From contig JAGKQI010000100.1 of NCBI GenBank assembly GCA_018806915.1, forward strand, positions 1,736,001-1,800,000: DNA of 64,000 nt, in the 5' to 3' direction. The notes beneath the pieces are model-generated. The model was not told where the DNA came from, did not search any database, and saw only the letters and a list, made by a program, of their open reading frames with translations. A program made the position numbers and the translations under genes. The stretch comes from Phytophthora colocasiae (lineage: Eukaryota > Oomycota > Peronosporomycetes > Peronosporales > Peronosporaceae). Position 1 is the stretch's first letter; each line of letters begins with the position of its first letter. Below are positions 8,208 through 19,458 of this stretch, one piece after another.

Positions 8208-10456
8208 TTGCAATTCGACCTCCAGGGGCAACGAATACTAGTAAATTCGTCACCAAAGCTCGAGTTTATCTCGTGCAGCATACAGAGCTGGATGTCAGGG
8301 ACGGTAGTGACGATAATCGCTGCATGGTTTCTCTTCATCTCAAGAACTGTACAGAGCTCCAATTCATCATATTCGACCAAGTCCGGTATTCTGCCATGGG
8401 TGGACCCAAGCTCACCTGACAGTGCTCAGTCGTACATCAATTCCAGAGGTAAAACGTGGACGTTGACTATGAGCGACGAGTTCAATACCGAAGGTCGGAC
8501 GTTCGAGGCAGGAGACGATCATCTCTGGACGGCAATAGAGAAGGCGGACGGTGTAAATTCAGCTCTGGAAGTTTACTCAACCAACATGACTGGCACGGAA
8601 TGTGACGACGAAGGTAACTGCTACTTCTTCATCAACACAACCGACGAGACCATCTCCGAGACTGTTTGGAACAACTATATCTCCCCTCCAGGTTACGAGA
8701 CCGTGTACTTCTACTACCGATCGGGGATGTTACAGTCGTGGAACAAATTCTGCTTCCAAGGTGGAATGGTCGAAGTCCGTCTGGAGCTGTAACCAACGAG
8801 TCAGGAAACCCAGACGTGGCTACTGGCTCCACCTCTGTTCGAGCTGCTAACATCGATTACTACCCGACGTGGCCTGGCATTTGGCTCATGGGCAACCTTG
8901 GTCGAGCCATCTTCAGTGCATCTACCAGTCGGATGTGGCCGTTCACCTACAACGAGTGCAACGAGACCATTTTCGACTCGCAGAACCAGCGGATCAGCGC
9001 CTGCAACGACACGCCAGGCTCAGGTTTGAACGCCAATCAAGGTCGAGGTGCACCGGAGATCGATATCCTGGAAGGGGGAGGCACCGCCATTTCGTCGTCG
9101 CTGCAGGTTGGTCCAGGGATGCCTGACGCCTTCCGTCGCATCGCCGACAATTCCTCCGAATACTGCTACTACAGCTATGACTGCACCACGGAAGGAGCCA
9201 ACCAGGCGGACGTCCCCACAGCGTACTACTACAACCTCCGAGGCCACAAGTCCTGGTATCAAGGCTTGCGATATGGAGCTAATAACCTGTGCGACGTCGT
9301 TGAGGACGATATCCAAACGTTCGCCACAGTCAACGCCTCGATAGAGGAAGGAATCACGGACAACGCGTGTACGATGGACCTGTGTCCAGGTTCCTACGAC
9401 CCGAATGCAGATCTCGGGTACATGAATACAGGTGTCCATTGGGGAATCAATGCCAACGGAACGTGCTTCCCAAAGATGAACCAGTACGCTGGTGCGTATC
9501 TGTGCAGTGCTGGTAATACAGCTTCCGAATGCACAGCCTCCAGTGGCTCTACCGACGCAGATTCCGAGTTCGCGTACCAAATGGATGCCATTTCCTCCAA
9601 CTGGGAGATTCACATGGCCGCGTATCTCGATTGGGTCACGTACTCTGTCGAGTGGGTCATGGGGGACGAAGGCTACATCCGATGGGAAGTGGAGGGACAA
9701 CCGATCTTCGAGGTGACTGCCGACGTCCTGACCAATCCGCCTCAAAACACGGCACAAATGAACCCCAAGAAGATCATGATCGAGGAGCCCATGTACATCA
9801 TTTTCAACGTAGCGCTGTCCAGTTCCTGGGGTTCTTCGCCTCCCAATGCTGGCACAGGAAGTTGTCGTGGCGACGGCTCCAGCTCAACAAACAATGCCAT
9901 TTGTGACTCGTTCCCCATGTACCTGAAGATCGACTACGTGCGACTTTACCAGGACACATCGGACGACACCAGCATGGCGCTCGGTTGTGACCCCGACACA
10001 CACCCGACAAAGCAGTGGATCAAGGACAATAGTGACGACTATATCGATGATGACAACCCGAATACTGCCGTCTCTGGAAAGGCATTCTGCGAGTCCAATG
10101 CCGATTGCACCATTTCAACGACTGGTACAGTCACAGGCACGTGTTCTAACGGACGCTGCAAATGTGCATCGAAGTCGTGGACAGGTCCTCGCTGCACTGA
10201 AGCGTCGGACTCTTCGTCTTCTTCCGATGACAGCTCTAGTGTCTACGGGCCTCCCATGTATGGTTCTGTAATAGCTGCCGGTGTGACGTTCTTCTGCACT
10301 GCGTGTACACTCATCCACTCAATCATCACAGAGAAGCGAAATGCCACTCAACTGCAGAAACAAACAACGCTGAAGACAAGAAGTACAGTCAAAGGCGCGT
10401 CCGGCCCCATGAGTGAATTGGTGGTCAAGGATGACTATAGCACCAACTTTGTTTGA
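8208..10456 (+). CDS. GH16 SKN1/KRE6-type beta-glucan synthesis protein, one frame break
   Basis: Two overlapping frames form one protein of about 750 residues. The first (8208-8792) has a signal-anchor segment (GTVVTIIAAWFLFIS near 8295) and then the start of the lectin/glucanase-like domain. The second continues from about 8785 to the stop at 10456. The switch lies near 8783-8790 and looks like a one-base loss. The GH16 signature EIDILE, with catalytic Glu residues, is at 9056-9073. Downstream come the SKN1/KRE6-type aromatic motifs, an EGF-like Cys cluster (about 10085-10200), a Ser/Asp-rich linker and a C-terminal membrane segment (about 10255-10320). In fungi and oomycetes such proteins act in the secretory pathway in beta-1,6/1,3-glucan wall assembly. 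The true start is uncertain, and an upstream exon is possible. Confidence 0.75.
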
Positions 10457-10555
10457 TTGAGAATAGAAAACATTCCCACAAGAAGTCAATGTACATGTTC
10501 GGCCGAAAAATCAAGTCAGAGCTCCCAGCTCATCGACAATGGTGTTCATCCCAAT

Positions 10556-11270
10556 CCGTTCACATCAAATCGACACAAGAGTGTAAACCGCTTGGATACA
10601 ATTTTCTGGCTGCAACAGGATGTTCTTGTCCTCCAGAACATGATGACGAACCAAGCGATCCCCAAGGAAACTTCCCAGTAACAGCCATCCCAAACGAGTA
10701 AACATCCGAGGCGAAGGTAGATTTCTTTCCTTGTAACACCTCAGGAGCCTTCCAACGGATAGCACCATTGGACATTTTCGGGTTGCTGTCGAGTTCTGCA
10801 CTATTGCCATTCGCATCAGACACCACAATACTTAGACCGAAGTCTGTCAACCGAGCTTCACCATCACTACCAACGAGAATATTGTTACACTTAAATCGCC
10901 GTGAACGATGCGCTTCCAGTGCAGATACCGAAGACCTTGAGCGCTCTCGTACAGCTGTTGCCACAATTTGTCTGGATGTTCTTTCACGTAATGCTTCAGG
11001 AAAACTTCTTCGTCTTGCTCACTATTCAATTCCACCTTCTTCAACACAACTCGAGAACGGTTCCAGCTTATCAAATTTGACCTCGTGGGCTGGAATGAAC
11101 CAACTCCAGTTCCTCGCTGTCGAGAGACGGCCTACAGCAGCCTTTGCCAGTTTTAAATTGGCCTCGTTACGGGTAGCGTAGCTCGCAGGATGTTTACTGA
11201 GTTCGAAGCGAAGATTTGTCAACTTCTTCCAAAAGTGAAGGCAAGTGCCCAAGTTGGTCAAGTAGTTAGT
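10556..11270 (-). pseudogene. Decayed TKL-type protein kinase
   Basis: Kinase fragments lie in several frames in order on the minus strand: an N-terminal leader (LRFELSKHPASYATR, WFIPAHEVKFD), VVLKKVELNSEQDEEVFL, then directly KHYVKEHPDKLWQQLYESAQGLRYLHWKRIVHGDL, then KCNNILVGSDGEARLTDFGLSIV, GAIRWKAPEVLQGKKSTFASDVYSFGM (two overlapping segments) and a broken tail. Compared with the intact paralogue at 34128-35186, the glycine-rich loop and the segment between the catalytic Lys region and the hinge are deleted, and there are frame breaks after HGDL and after YSFGM. No functional kinase can be made. Confidence 0.85.
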
Positions 11271-11649
11271 TGAGCTACGGTACTTGAATCAAATTGCGTT
11301 GTGGCCTCCTGAGTTGTGACTATCACTTTACCAGAAAATAATACTCACCGTCTAATCATTCTTCAATGCATTCATGATGGAAGTAGGTTGATGATATCCG
11401 ATCGTTGTTCGAGACTTTGTTTGCTGAAGAAAAACATTTTTAAGATCTTTCGATGAGGACGCGTCTGTGTTCGCGCTGAAGAAAGCAGTTACTCCTGTAG
11501 TATAGAGGAGAGGAGAAGATGAGGATCTTAAAGAATATCGACACAGCTAATCTGAAGCTTATTTGAAAGCGAAAAGTAAACGATCTTGCTTTTTGTTTTA
11601 TCCTTTGCGAGAGTAAAGCTAAAAAAACTCCCGAGTGTTACTTGCCCAC
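11271..11649. other. Intergenic, no gene seen
   Basis: AT-richer spacer between the kinase pseudogene and the 3' end of the secreted Gly/Trp-rich gene. I see no coding frame, RNA gene or clear repeat. Confidence 0.5.
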
Positions 11650-12114
11650 TTAGCAGTAGTAGAGGCCGCCGTAAGCCATGCCTAGACCACAATCACCGCC
11701 GTACAAACCAGCACCATAGCGATTCCAGTAACCCATCGGATAGGCCCAACCAGGAACACCACCGCACATGAATCCGAAGCGGTAGGGACCGAAGCCACCC
11801 CAACCGCCCCAACCACCCCAGCCTCCGAGGCCCCAACCACCAGCGCCCCAGCCTCCGACACCTTAACCGAGCTGCTCCTTCTTGCTATTTTCATTGTCGT
11901 CCTTGTTCACGGCAACTTCCTTCGGGTCTGTAACATTAGCATCGGTAGGCGGGTCGATCTTCTCGGCGGTTCCCGTGAGCGTGACGCCATCGGGCAATGC
12001 AGTCGCTTGAATCTTCTCCAGTGCGTCGGCCGGAGTCTTGACGAGAGGTTGGCCGGCAGCGGAGACGGCACCGAGGATGGCCATCGTAGCGACGAGAAAC
12101 GTGCTGATCTTCAT
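11650..12114 (-). CDS. Secreted Gly/Trp/Tyr-rich protein interrupted by in-frame TAA
   Basis: The reading frame starts at the ATG at 12114 with a textbook signal peptide (MKISTFLVATMAILGAVSA) and runs through a Pro/Asp/Lys linker to KKEQLG, then TAA (11863-11865). Without any shift the same frame continues for 70 codons as a Gly-Trp-rich domain (repeats of GGWG, then Tyr/Gly-rich with three Cys) and stops at TAA 11650-11652. A single substitution in a codon such as TAC or TAT would explain the break. The downstream part has strong Gly/Trp composition and no frameshift, so it was recently coding or is reached by readthrough. A start at 12174 is possible but would bury the signal peptide. It is probably a wall or extracellular-matrix protein (inference). 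Confidence 0.7.
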
Positions 12115-12174
12115 TTTGCTGAGCGCTTGTTTCGTTGGTTGGTTCTGGTACTCGACTTGTTGTGTGGAAGGCAA

Positions 12175-12519
12175 ATCGTGTTGTGTGGAACTACGGAAGC
12201 TGAAAAGGTGATACCAATTTCCCCGTGTCGTTTGATAGCCTGAGCCTAGTACTTTTCTGTGAAAATGAATTCTAGCCCCACTCTAATCAATCAATGCATT
12301 TCAGAAAAAAAATTATCTGACAAAACACTAGCATAACGCAATTTGTCTGCTTCGATTGATGCGCGTTGCATACTACACCCGTCGAGACTACTACTTCTGC
12401 GTAGTAGTCAATCGACGGAAACAACAAGAAGGAGTGTTGGGGTTGGAGGCCTTAGCTTGAATTGTTACCGTTCTTCTTTTTGCAAGAGATTCATATCACC
12501 AAACTCTACCTCGTATATC
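12175..12519. other. Intergenic, no gene seen
   Basis: Upstream region of the secreted-protein gene and downstream region of the BAR gene. It has an AT-rich stretch at 12260-12345. No convincing ORF or RNA gene was seen. Confidence 0.5.
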
Positions 12520-13941
12520 CTAGCGGAAAGCGCCCAGTGCATTCAAGTGCATATCACGAAATTCGGCCACTGGAGGTTGCTGTTGTTGTTGGAAAGAATT
12601 CTGACCTGATCCAGTTCCCCATTGTCCAAACGAATCGGCCGATGGAGCTGAAGCTGCAGGAAAAGCATCCCACGGATTCATTGCCACCGACGTAGGAGAT
12701 GGAGGAGGACTCGGAACCATCGACATTCCAGAAGTCATCGGCATACTAGAACCCATGGCCATACTAGAAGTCGACACTCCGTTGGCTGGCATTGTCGAAA
12801 ACACTGGGGCGGGGAAGTCGTCACCCCATGGGCTACTGGCAGCATTTGAAGGCGTATTCACCGTCATAAACTGCGGAACAGCATGCGGTGGGGTATAGGT
12901 CGGCTCGGAGAACCTGTAGCCTCCATTCGCTGGTGTCGGCGTCTGTATCTCGTTCTCCGGTGGGGGTGTCGAAAATGCATCCCAACCACCACCATTCATA
13001 GACGCAGACTTCTGTGGACTATTGTACGGAGATTCACCCACAAACTCTTCAAACGAAGACTTGCGCACTGTGCACGGGGCTGGAAGGGGGGCTGTAGCTG
13101 CAGCCATAATGGTCTCAGACCCAACGTGGCCTCCTTTCTGAGCAACCGTCATGAACTGCCCCAGCACTCCGCCATCTTCACTCTCCTCCACTCCGTCTTC
13201 AATCAGTGCACGGATGCGACCAGTAGCTTCATTGATACGCTCAGCGTAGATGACGCGACCACGCAGCACACGTCGAAGTAGAGGAGCCAAAGCTGCATCT
13301 CGGGACATGACGAATGCTCGTAGGTCACGGATAATGGTGTCCGAAAGGCGCGTGTACTCCTGCGTCGTTGATGCTAGCTTCTGCTCATTACGGAACATGC
13401 GCTCCGTGTCCTTGGTCTTCTCACTCTTTCCGTTACCGGCTCGTTTCTCGTGGGCTTCACGCAACCCGATGACCTTGCGTGAGTAGTGATCGTATAAAGC
13501 TTTCGTCTCCAGAAACGCTGCGGTAGCGTTCTGAAGACTTTGAGCATGTTGCAGCCAGCCTTTCACGGGGAGCAGAACCTCCTGCTCAAGCCGCCCATAC
13601 GTCTCCTGCAGCACCATCATATCCACATCTGCACACGCCACACGAGCTTCACCGGCGAACTGCTGCATGTCCGAAGCCCCAACTGGTTTCTGCTGGAAAC
13701 TGGCAGTGCCCGTGCCTCCCGACGACAGACCGTCAATAGCACCAACCACGGAACTAGCTGATCCATGGAAGGTCTTGAGCGATCCAGCGTAGCTTTTCAA
13801 GGCCGAGTCCAGGGTTGTGAGTCGCTGCAGAGTCGACTCAAAGTCCGAGTAGGCCATATCGTAGGCCACGTTGGTGCTGGGTTTGGCCGCGCCTAACGCC
13901 GTCAGCAGCTTATTCTTGGTGCGAATACGCAGCGACGACAT
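12520..13941 (-). CDS. BAR-domain membrane-curvature protein
   Basis: Intronless, 473 codons. The N-terminal 250 residues are helical with the layout of an amphiphysin-type BAR domain: a basic start (MSSLRIRTKNKLLTALG), helix 1 (YSDFESTLQRLTTLDSALKSY), a Gly/Ser-rich insertion, then long charged helices (LYDHYSRKVIGLREAHEKR.., EQKLASTTQEYTRLSDTI..). BAR dimers bind curved membranes, typically in endocytosis. The C-terminal half is low complexity (Pro/Ser/Met/Gln) with repeated WDAF-like motifs (GGWDAF, NPWDAF, SPWGDDF) that resemble short linear motifs for endocytic adaptors. That reading is inference. A Gln run (QQQQQ) is near the C-terminus. Confidence 0.8.
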   Translation of the reverse strand: MSSLRIRTKNKLLTALGAAKPSTNVAYDMAYSDFESTLQRLTTLDSALKSYAGSLKTFHGSASSVVGAIDGLSSGGTGTASFQQKPVGASDMQQFAGEARVACADVDMMVLQETYGRLEQEVLLPVKGWLQHAQSLQNATAAFLETKALYDHYSRKVIGLREAHEKRAGNGKSEKTKDTERMFRNEQKLASTTQEYTRLSDTIIRDLRAFVMSRDAALAPLLRRVLRGRVIYAERINEATGRIRALIEDGVEESEDGGVLGQFMTVAQKGGHVGSETIMAAATAPLPAPCTVRKSSFEEFVGESPYNSPQKSASMNGGGWDAFSTPPPENEIQTPTPANGGYRFSEPTYTPPHAVPQFMTVNTPSNAASSPWGDDFPAPVFSTMPANGVSTSSMAMGSSMPMTSGMSMVPSPPPSPTSVAMNPWDAFPAASAPSADSFGQWGTGSGQNSFQQQQQPPVAEFRDMHLNALGAFR

Positions 13942-14124
13942 TTTCTTGGCAGGCTGTGGCTTCTACGAGGCAAATGTGGATATCCCAACACCAGCAGGAG
14001 ACTACGGCGGAGATTGAGGCCTATCAATAGGCTTGAAGACGCTAAGTGACTTCGGCATCAGACAGCGAGACGACTTGACTAAAAATGGAGCTCTCTTGAT
14101 GATTAATGTAGACGTCCCTGCTGC

Positions 14125-15416
14125 TTAACTGGTGCCAGCGTACGCAGGTTGGTAGTGGAGATACTCCTGTGCACACTTGGTCTCAAGAGGGCAGCTGTTG
14201 GCGCACGTGTAGACAACGAGTGTACCCCATTCGCAAGTACGAGACGTGATGTCTCCCAGAGAGCTCTGTTGGTCTACACCCAGGTAGTTGAGTAGCTGGG
14301 GCAACACTTGAAACTCAAACTTGCGCTCACCACCGCAGTGTTCACATGGTGGTACATCGCCAGTGTGCATACCTTCCGAATGCACCCACAGCACAGCTTC
14401 GTTCTCCCAACGAGAGTAACGCAGCACTTGATCCTTTGCCAATTCCACACGCGTCAGGAATCGCACATACTGGGGGTCCTGGTCCTTCGTGTGGCCTAGA
14501 GCATCGTTCAGCTCTTGCTGGGTCACATCCATATCCATACCATCGTCGTCGTCCTTTATGTCCTTGTCTAAAACAGCAAAAATAGTCAGCTAATAGTACT
14601 ATGAGCCTAAATCACCAGTAAATCAACTCACTCTTCTCGAACTCAGCCATCAGCTTAGCTTCATGCTCATTGATCGCTTCTCTGCTGTCAGGTTCGTGGT
14701 CAATTTCCAGATCTTGTTCAGGGAAAACCCACTTGGACCCTTTCGTGATCATCTTCTCCTTCGACTCGTCCAATTCCACCAACGTACGGGTCTCCAAACT
14801 GTTAACAAAATCATCAGCTTCTTCACAGATAAAACAAAATATCGACCACCACGCACCATTGTGCACATGTCTGTTTGTGTCCTCCAGTACTCCAATGGTC
14901 CTTCTGATGCGCTTTACAACAGTATTGGGCGACGTGACACGCACTGCACGTGAGCGTCGCGCGTTGTCCACACAACGCGCAAAGGTCCACTTTCGTTTCC
15001 ACTGGCTTCAACTGCGTTGCACCAGCTTCAGCATCATAGAACGCATTGTCCTTGGGCAGTTGTAGACGAAAAGCTTTGCCGTCTCCTTGGCGACTGCAAC
15101 CAGCAGAGCGACACACAAAGACGTACAGAGTGCGGTGGAAAGCGTCTGCTTGGTCGTCCAACGGGCAATAAATTTGCAACAAGAAGGACAGTGGACAGTT
15201 GCATTCACTGCATTGTAGCTGCTCGGTGGACGGAATTCCACTAACGGACGGAATGAGCCAACTTGGACGTCCACCAACTTGTCCACCGTCCCATTTGGTC
15301 CAATCCGGTTCGCAATACAGTGGCTTGGCATCTAAAGCCACTGGTTCGTCACAGATAAAGCCCAGTTCCACCTCTGCTTCCTCGTAGTCCAGGACTTCGT
15401 CTTCCGAGTCGCTCAT
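14125..15416 (-). CDS. PDCD2: PDCD2-like protein with MYND zinc finger (3 exons)
   Basis: Exons 15416-14857, 14798-14632 and 14567-14125 (introns 58 and 64 bp) give 389 codons plus stop. The order matches programmed-cell-death protein 2: the N-terminal segment (LGFICDEPVAL, VGGRPSWL, CPLSFLLQIYCPLDD), YVFVCRSAGC, a MYND finger (CALCGQRATLTCSACHVAQYCC..H..HKQTC), an acidic linker, and the C-terminal PDCD2_C domain (QYVRFLTRV..VLRYSRW, PCEHCGGERKFEFQVLPQLL, WGTLVVYTC). The length is normal for the family. Known members act as chaperones for ribosomal protein uS5 in ribosome assembly. The gene is divergent from the L2HGDH gene, 143 bp away. Confidence 0.9.
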
Positions 15417-15559
15417 GATGCAGTCAATCGATTATTGGATGGCTGGGAACTGGTTCCAAAATTCAGATGCTAAATTGCTAAAACTCAGATCCTAAATATT
15501 TTCAACCAATTGGAAGATAGGACCTGATTCCACAAGCTCATTCCGCATCTGCGAGAGGG
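15417..15559. promoter_or_regulatory. Divergent promoter region PDCD2 / L2HGDH
   Basis: 143 bp between the two divergent ATGs at 15416 and 15560. No TATA box is evident. It must hold both promoters or their cores. Confidence 0.5.
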
Positions 15560-16935
15560 ATGGCGCCTAAGACGCTGGTAGTGGCTGGTGCGGGTGTCGT
15601 GGGCCTTGCTGTGGCTAGAGCGGCTGCTTGTCGAGGCTTGGAGGTGTTGCTGATCGAGAGGAATGCGGCTGTGGGGCAGGAGACCAGCGCGCGGAACAGT
15701 GAAGTCGTGCACGGTACGACCGTTACCATCACTCTTTGAGTGTTTATGTGGCATACACAATCTGAACTTGAAGTTGACAAAAATCTGTGACTTGCTACAA
15801 ATGTATCCATATAGCGGGAATTTATTACGCCAAGGACAGTTGGAAAGCTAAACTCTGCATTAAAGGACGAGAACAGCTCTACAACTTCTGTGAAGAATTC
15901 AATGTGCCTTATTCCAAGTGTGGCAAGTTGATTGTAGCTCATTCACATCAGTCTCACCAGCTTCAGTCGATTCTTAACCGAGGACTGCAGAATGGTGTGA
16001 GTGACCTGAAGCGGCTAACACAGAGTGAAGCGCGAGCTATTGAGCCCCTGGTGGACTGTGATGAGGCTCTATTCTCACCCTCTACGGGTATTGTGGACTC
16101 TCATGGACTTATGCTGGCGCTACAAGGCGATGCTGAGACCCACGGGGCAATGGTGGCTAGAGCTACTGAAGTAACGGGAGGGAGATACGACGCCAAGTCG
16201 AAGAAGTTCATGATTCAAGCCGTACAAAGTGACGGAGAGGATGAACAAGAAGTGGAATGCGACTACTTCGTCAACGCAACGGGAATGTTTGCGCCGAATC
16301 TACTGGACAAAGTAGTTGCTACTGGTGTTAAACGCCCACCTCCTTTTCCTGCCCCCACTGTACCGGACCAATTCGCTAAGGGCACGTACTTCAAACTCAG
16401 TCCGAAGAACCGGCCGTTCAGGTACTCGAAATGGAACCGTGTAGGACTTGCACCTTACTGATTTTATTGTTACTTTTTGCTGTTAGCCACTTGGTGTACC
16501 CAATCCCTGAAGTCGGTGGGCTGGGAGTGCATGCAACAGTTGATCTTACAGGGAACGTTCGCTTCGGACCAGACGTTCAGTGGATCGACAGCATTGAGTA
16601 CCAGCCCAATCCGTCGAAAGCAGAGACGTTTGCCGAAAGAATTCGTGCTTATTGGCCTGAAGTTCGCGCAGAGATGTTGGAAGCTGACTACTGCGGCATT
16701 CGTCCCAAGATTACGATCAACGGTGAAATCTTTGAAGACTTCTATATCGCGGTATGGTTATCTGTATTATTCTAGTGACTGCTTTCAAACTTATTTTAAT
16801 GGTTTTGTTCATCAGGATAAACGAACCCATGGCATCCCAGGCCTGGTTCATCTCTGCGGCATCGAGTCACCGGGTCTTACAGCATCGCTCGCTATCGCCG
16901 ATACTGTCGTTGGTATGTTACAAGATAAAGAGTGA
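15560..16935 (+). CDS. L2HGDH: L-2-hydroxyglutarate dehydrogenase, FAD-dependent (4 exons)
   Basis: Exons 15560-15713, 15815-16421, 16487-16751 and 16816-16935 (introns 101, 65 and 64 bp) give 381 codons plus stop. The N-terminus has the FAD-binding Rossmann motif [11 protein letters not shown] and the conserved NSEVVH..GIYY, where exon 1 joins exon 2. Further family motifs are the long DAO-type central domain, [35 protein letters not shown] and the C-terminal [20 protein letters not shown]. The enzyme oxidises the metabolic by-product L-2-hydroxyglutarate to 2-oxoglutarate, in mitochondria in other eukaryotes. No obvious targeting extension precedes the FAD motif here. All catalytic-core motifs look intact. 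Confidence 0.9.
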
Positions 16936-16977
16936 CGAAGAACCAATTCAGAATTTTTGCTGTTGTTACTGTGCAGT

Positions 16978-18051
16978 CTACACTACCACCTCAACTTGTC
17001 TGGAGATGTCCTCTTTACGAGGAGAGGAAGGTTTGGCGTCACTGTCGTCGTCCCAGTCATCCGCCAGTTTTTTTGTCTTGAAAATGTCATCAATCGACTC
17101 ATCATCGTCTTCCAGCAGCCCAAGCTCCACCAAGGTGTCTCTCTCAATCCGAAGGTGACGCATCGCAACAACGTAAGTCACTGCATGGCCAAAGATGCTT
17201 GCAATTCCCAGATAGAAGGCCGTGCCGAAGTGGTTTCCTTCATGGTGGAGCACATGTGTCTCAAACATCCAAACACCGACCAGCGTCGCCTGCAAGATTC
17301 CAGCCACTATAGTCGTCATCGCTCCACCATGTACGACTCGGGACTCAAGATTGTCGAAAATCACGCCGAAAAGCACCAGAAGGATCACGAAAACCGAACA
17401 AACCGTTGACATCCCAGACAGAACGACAGTCGCATGACCTGGAGCCCCGCACATGTCCGGGAGGAATCGCCCGAGCCATTTCGCCACTTGCTGTCGCTCG
17501 GTTGCTGAGGTATGAACAGTCCCGCGGTCTTGATCCTCCTCCCAAGCGAGCAGCAGCATATCTACAGGTTCATCCGCCGCACAGAGACTACTGGGTGTGC
17601 TGCGTTCGGATCGTGAACATGTTCCATCAGAGAAACCGTGTGTAGCCACGCAATGGATTCCTACGACGCCCTCCTGGAAGTACGAGGCGCATGTGAACGT
17701 TGCTTCTGCTGCTCCAGCGTCGCTCTCATTGCTGGATGTGGTTGACTCCACGATAAAACTGCGAAGAGCTTCGCTAACTGTGCGGTTTTGAATCATCACA
17801 CAAGTCCCCCATATACCGAACACTACTTCCAGATTCGACGTGATCTCTCCTTCGCTCCCGCTGTCCGTACTACCAACGACAGTGATTTCGGACCAGTACG
17901 GCAGTAACACGCTAGAGAGCGACAGTAAACCTGCAATCAGTGAACATGCCACGGCTTCGCAGCCAGCAAACGTTCAATTTCAGTACCGAATTCCAATGGA
18001 AAGAGACGTATGGACCAACTTACCTAGAGCTCCAGGTCGAGAACAACCCAT
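16978..18051 (-). CDS. Four-TM membrane protein, claudin-like topology (2 exons)
   Basis: A short first exon (18051-18024, beginning MGCSRPGAL) joins exon 2 (17954-16978) across a 69 bp intron, giving 334 codons plus stop. The joined start restores the first membrane helix (GALAVACSLIAGLLSLSSVLLPYW). It is followed by a large Cys-containing extracellular loop (residues about 35-175 with paired Cys and potential N-glycosylation sites), helices 2-4 (STVCSVFVILLVLFGVIF, AMTTIVAGILQATLVGVW, TAFYLGIASIFGHAVTYVV) and an acidic cytoplasmic tail (DDDESIDDIF.., DDWDDDSD). The layout resembles the claudin/PMP22/EMP superfamily. I would not claim homology without a profile search. Confidence 0.7.
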
Positions 18052-18187
18052 TCGAATGAAGAATTGATCTGCGTCTTCAATGGACTAAGTGCAACGACTT
18101 TCCCAAATTACTTTCTCATCGAAACGCCCAGCATGGAGAAGGTTGCAGTGAATGCAACGTCGAAGTTGACAAAGACGCACTGGTTGA

Positions 18188-19458
18188 ATGGGTCTCGAGC
18201 GGAAAAAATCGACCAAGCGGAAGACTGGGGACACTCTCTCGACCATCGCTTCAACTCTATCCGCTGATGCAAATGCTCGACAAGTGACGCGTGCTGAGTT
18301 CATGGAACTCACTGCAGCAGTGACACAGCTCAAGAAGGACTCATTGAGACATCAGGCTGTGGGTAAGTAGGCTGATGAGTTAAACCAGAGGTCAAGAGGC
18401 TAATAGTTTTGTTGTGTAGAGAGTCAATTAGCCAGCGACTTGGAGTTCACGAGTGCACAAATTGCAGCTAACAAGACCGCTATGGGTACGTTGGCGGAGC
18501 TGGTCATTGAAAAGACATCGGGGATCGAGCAGCAAGGGGTTACTCAATTGCAAATACTGCAAGTTGAGTCGGAACAGCGACTCACTGATGTCCAGTTGGC
18601 GTTGGAACGTCTCGAATTTCGGCTCCGTCACCAGACTCGAGACTGTCAAGCACTTACAGAACAGGTTGAACGACATCAAGAACTGATGCGGACAATGCGA
18701 GCTCAACTAGGACAGACTCAATTGCTGGTAGAAAAGCAGCAGGAACACGCCAAAACGTTTATGGAGACGGTGGAGTACACAGTATCAACGCTAGATTCCA
18801 AATCCACCGACGCTGCAGCTGACAGTGCACAGAAGCTCGAGGCTTTCCAGCAACGCATGATAGACTATGTCAAGAAGCTCGATACAGACACACAAGGTAC
18901 GTGTTTACAGTTCCTCGCTTAGCGCGAGTTCTACTCTTACCTTTTTGCTGTCAATTAGAACCTTTAAAAGCTTTGGAGAGGCAATTGCGAGACGTGGAGA
19001 TCAAAGGCAAGCGCCAAACTGCATTGTACCAACAAGCTCTCGATGAACTCGTTGAAATGCGACAGGCTCTTAATGAACTTGAGAGCTTAAAGGCGCTAGT
19101 CGAGAGGGAGCACGAATTCCGAGAACACACGCGCAAAGAGGTAGCACTATTCCTCAATTAGTTCCATAGATGAGATGTGTTGATCCTCATTTTTGCGTCT
19201 AGGACTTCCAACGTTTCCAGTCAGTCGAACGCAAGATCAGTAAGATCGTTACGCTTGTCGAACGAGGCGCAGAGAAGACCGAGGTCGAGCGACTTGTCTC
19301 GCGTCTCGAGAGCAACGTCAAAGTACGCGTGGAGGCTGTTCTCGAGGTACGTGCGGCAGCAGAAAGCAAGTATCCGGGTCCTACGTACTTACACAACGTT
19401 GCAGTTGGTGTCGTTGTGCGTTCAGGGTCTTGGAGGTGCTACCGCTCGCCCATCCTAA
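18188..19458 (+). CDS. Coiled-coil protein (5 exons)
   Basis: Exons 18188-18362, 18420-18896, 18959-19140, 19203-19346 and 19405-19458 (introns 57-62 bp) give 343 codons plus stop. After a basic N-terminus, almost the whole protein is heptad-patterned helix rich in Glu, Gln, Leu and Lys (for example TQLQILQVESEQRLTDVQLALERL and KALERQLRDVEIKGKRQTALYQQALDELVEM), ending in a short Gly/Ala tail. A stop lies immediately upstream of the chosen ATG. Function unknown; a structural or centrosomal/flagellar role is possible. The gene is divergent from the four-TM gene, with 136 bp between starts. Confidence 0.7.

Noticed and set aside
9020..9757. 245-codon minus-strand ORF
   Set aside because: Antisense shadow of the GH16 coding region; Arg/Val-rich with no domain, while the plus strand carries clear GH16 motifs.
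11650..12114. RXLR-type effector
   Set aside because: A signal peptide is present but there is no RXLR or dEER motif in the expected window; the tail is Gly/Trp-rich.
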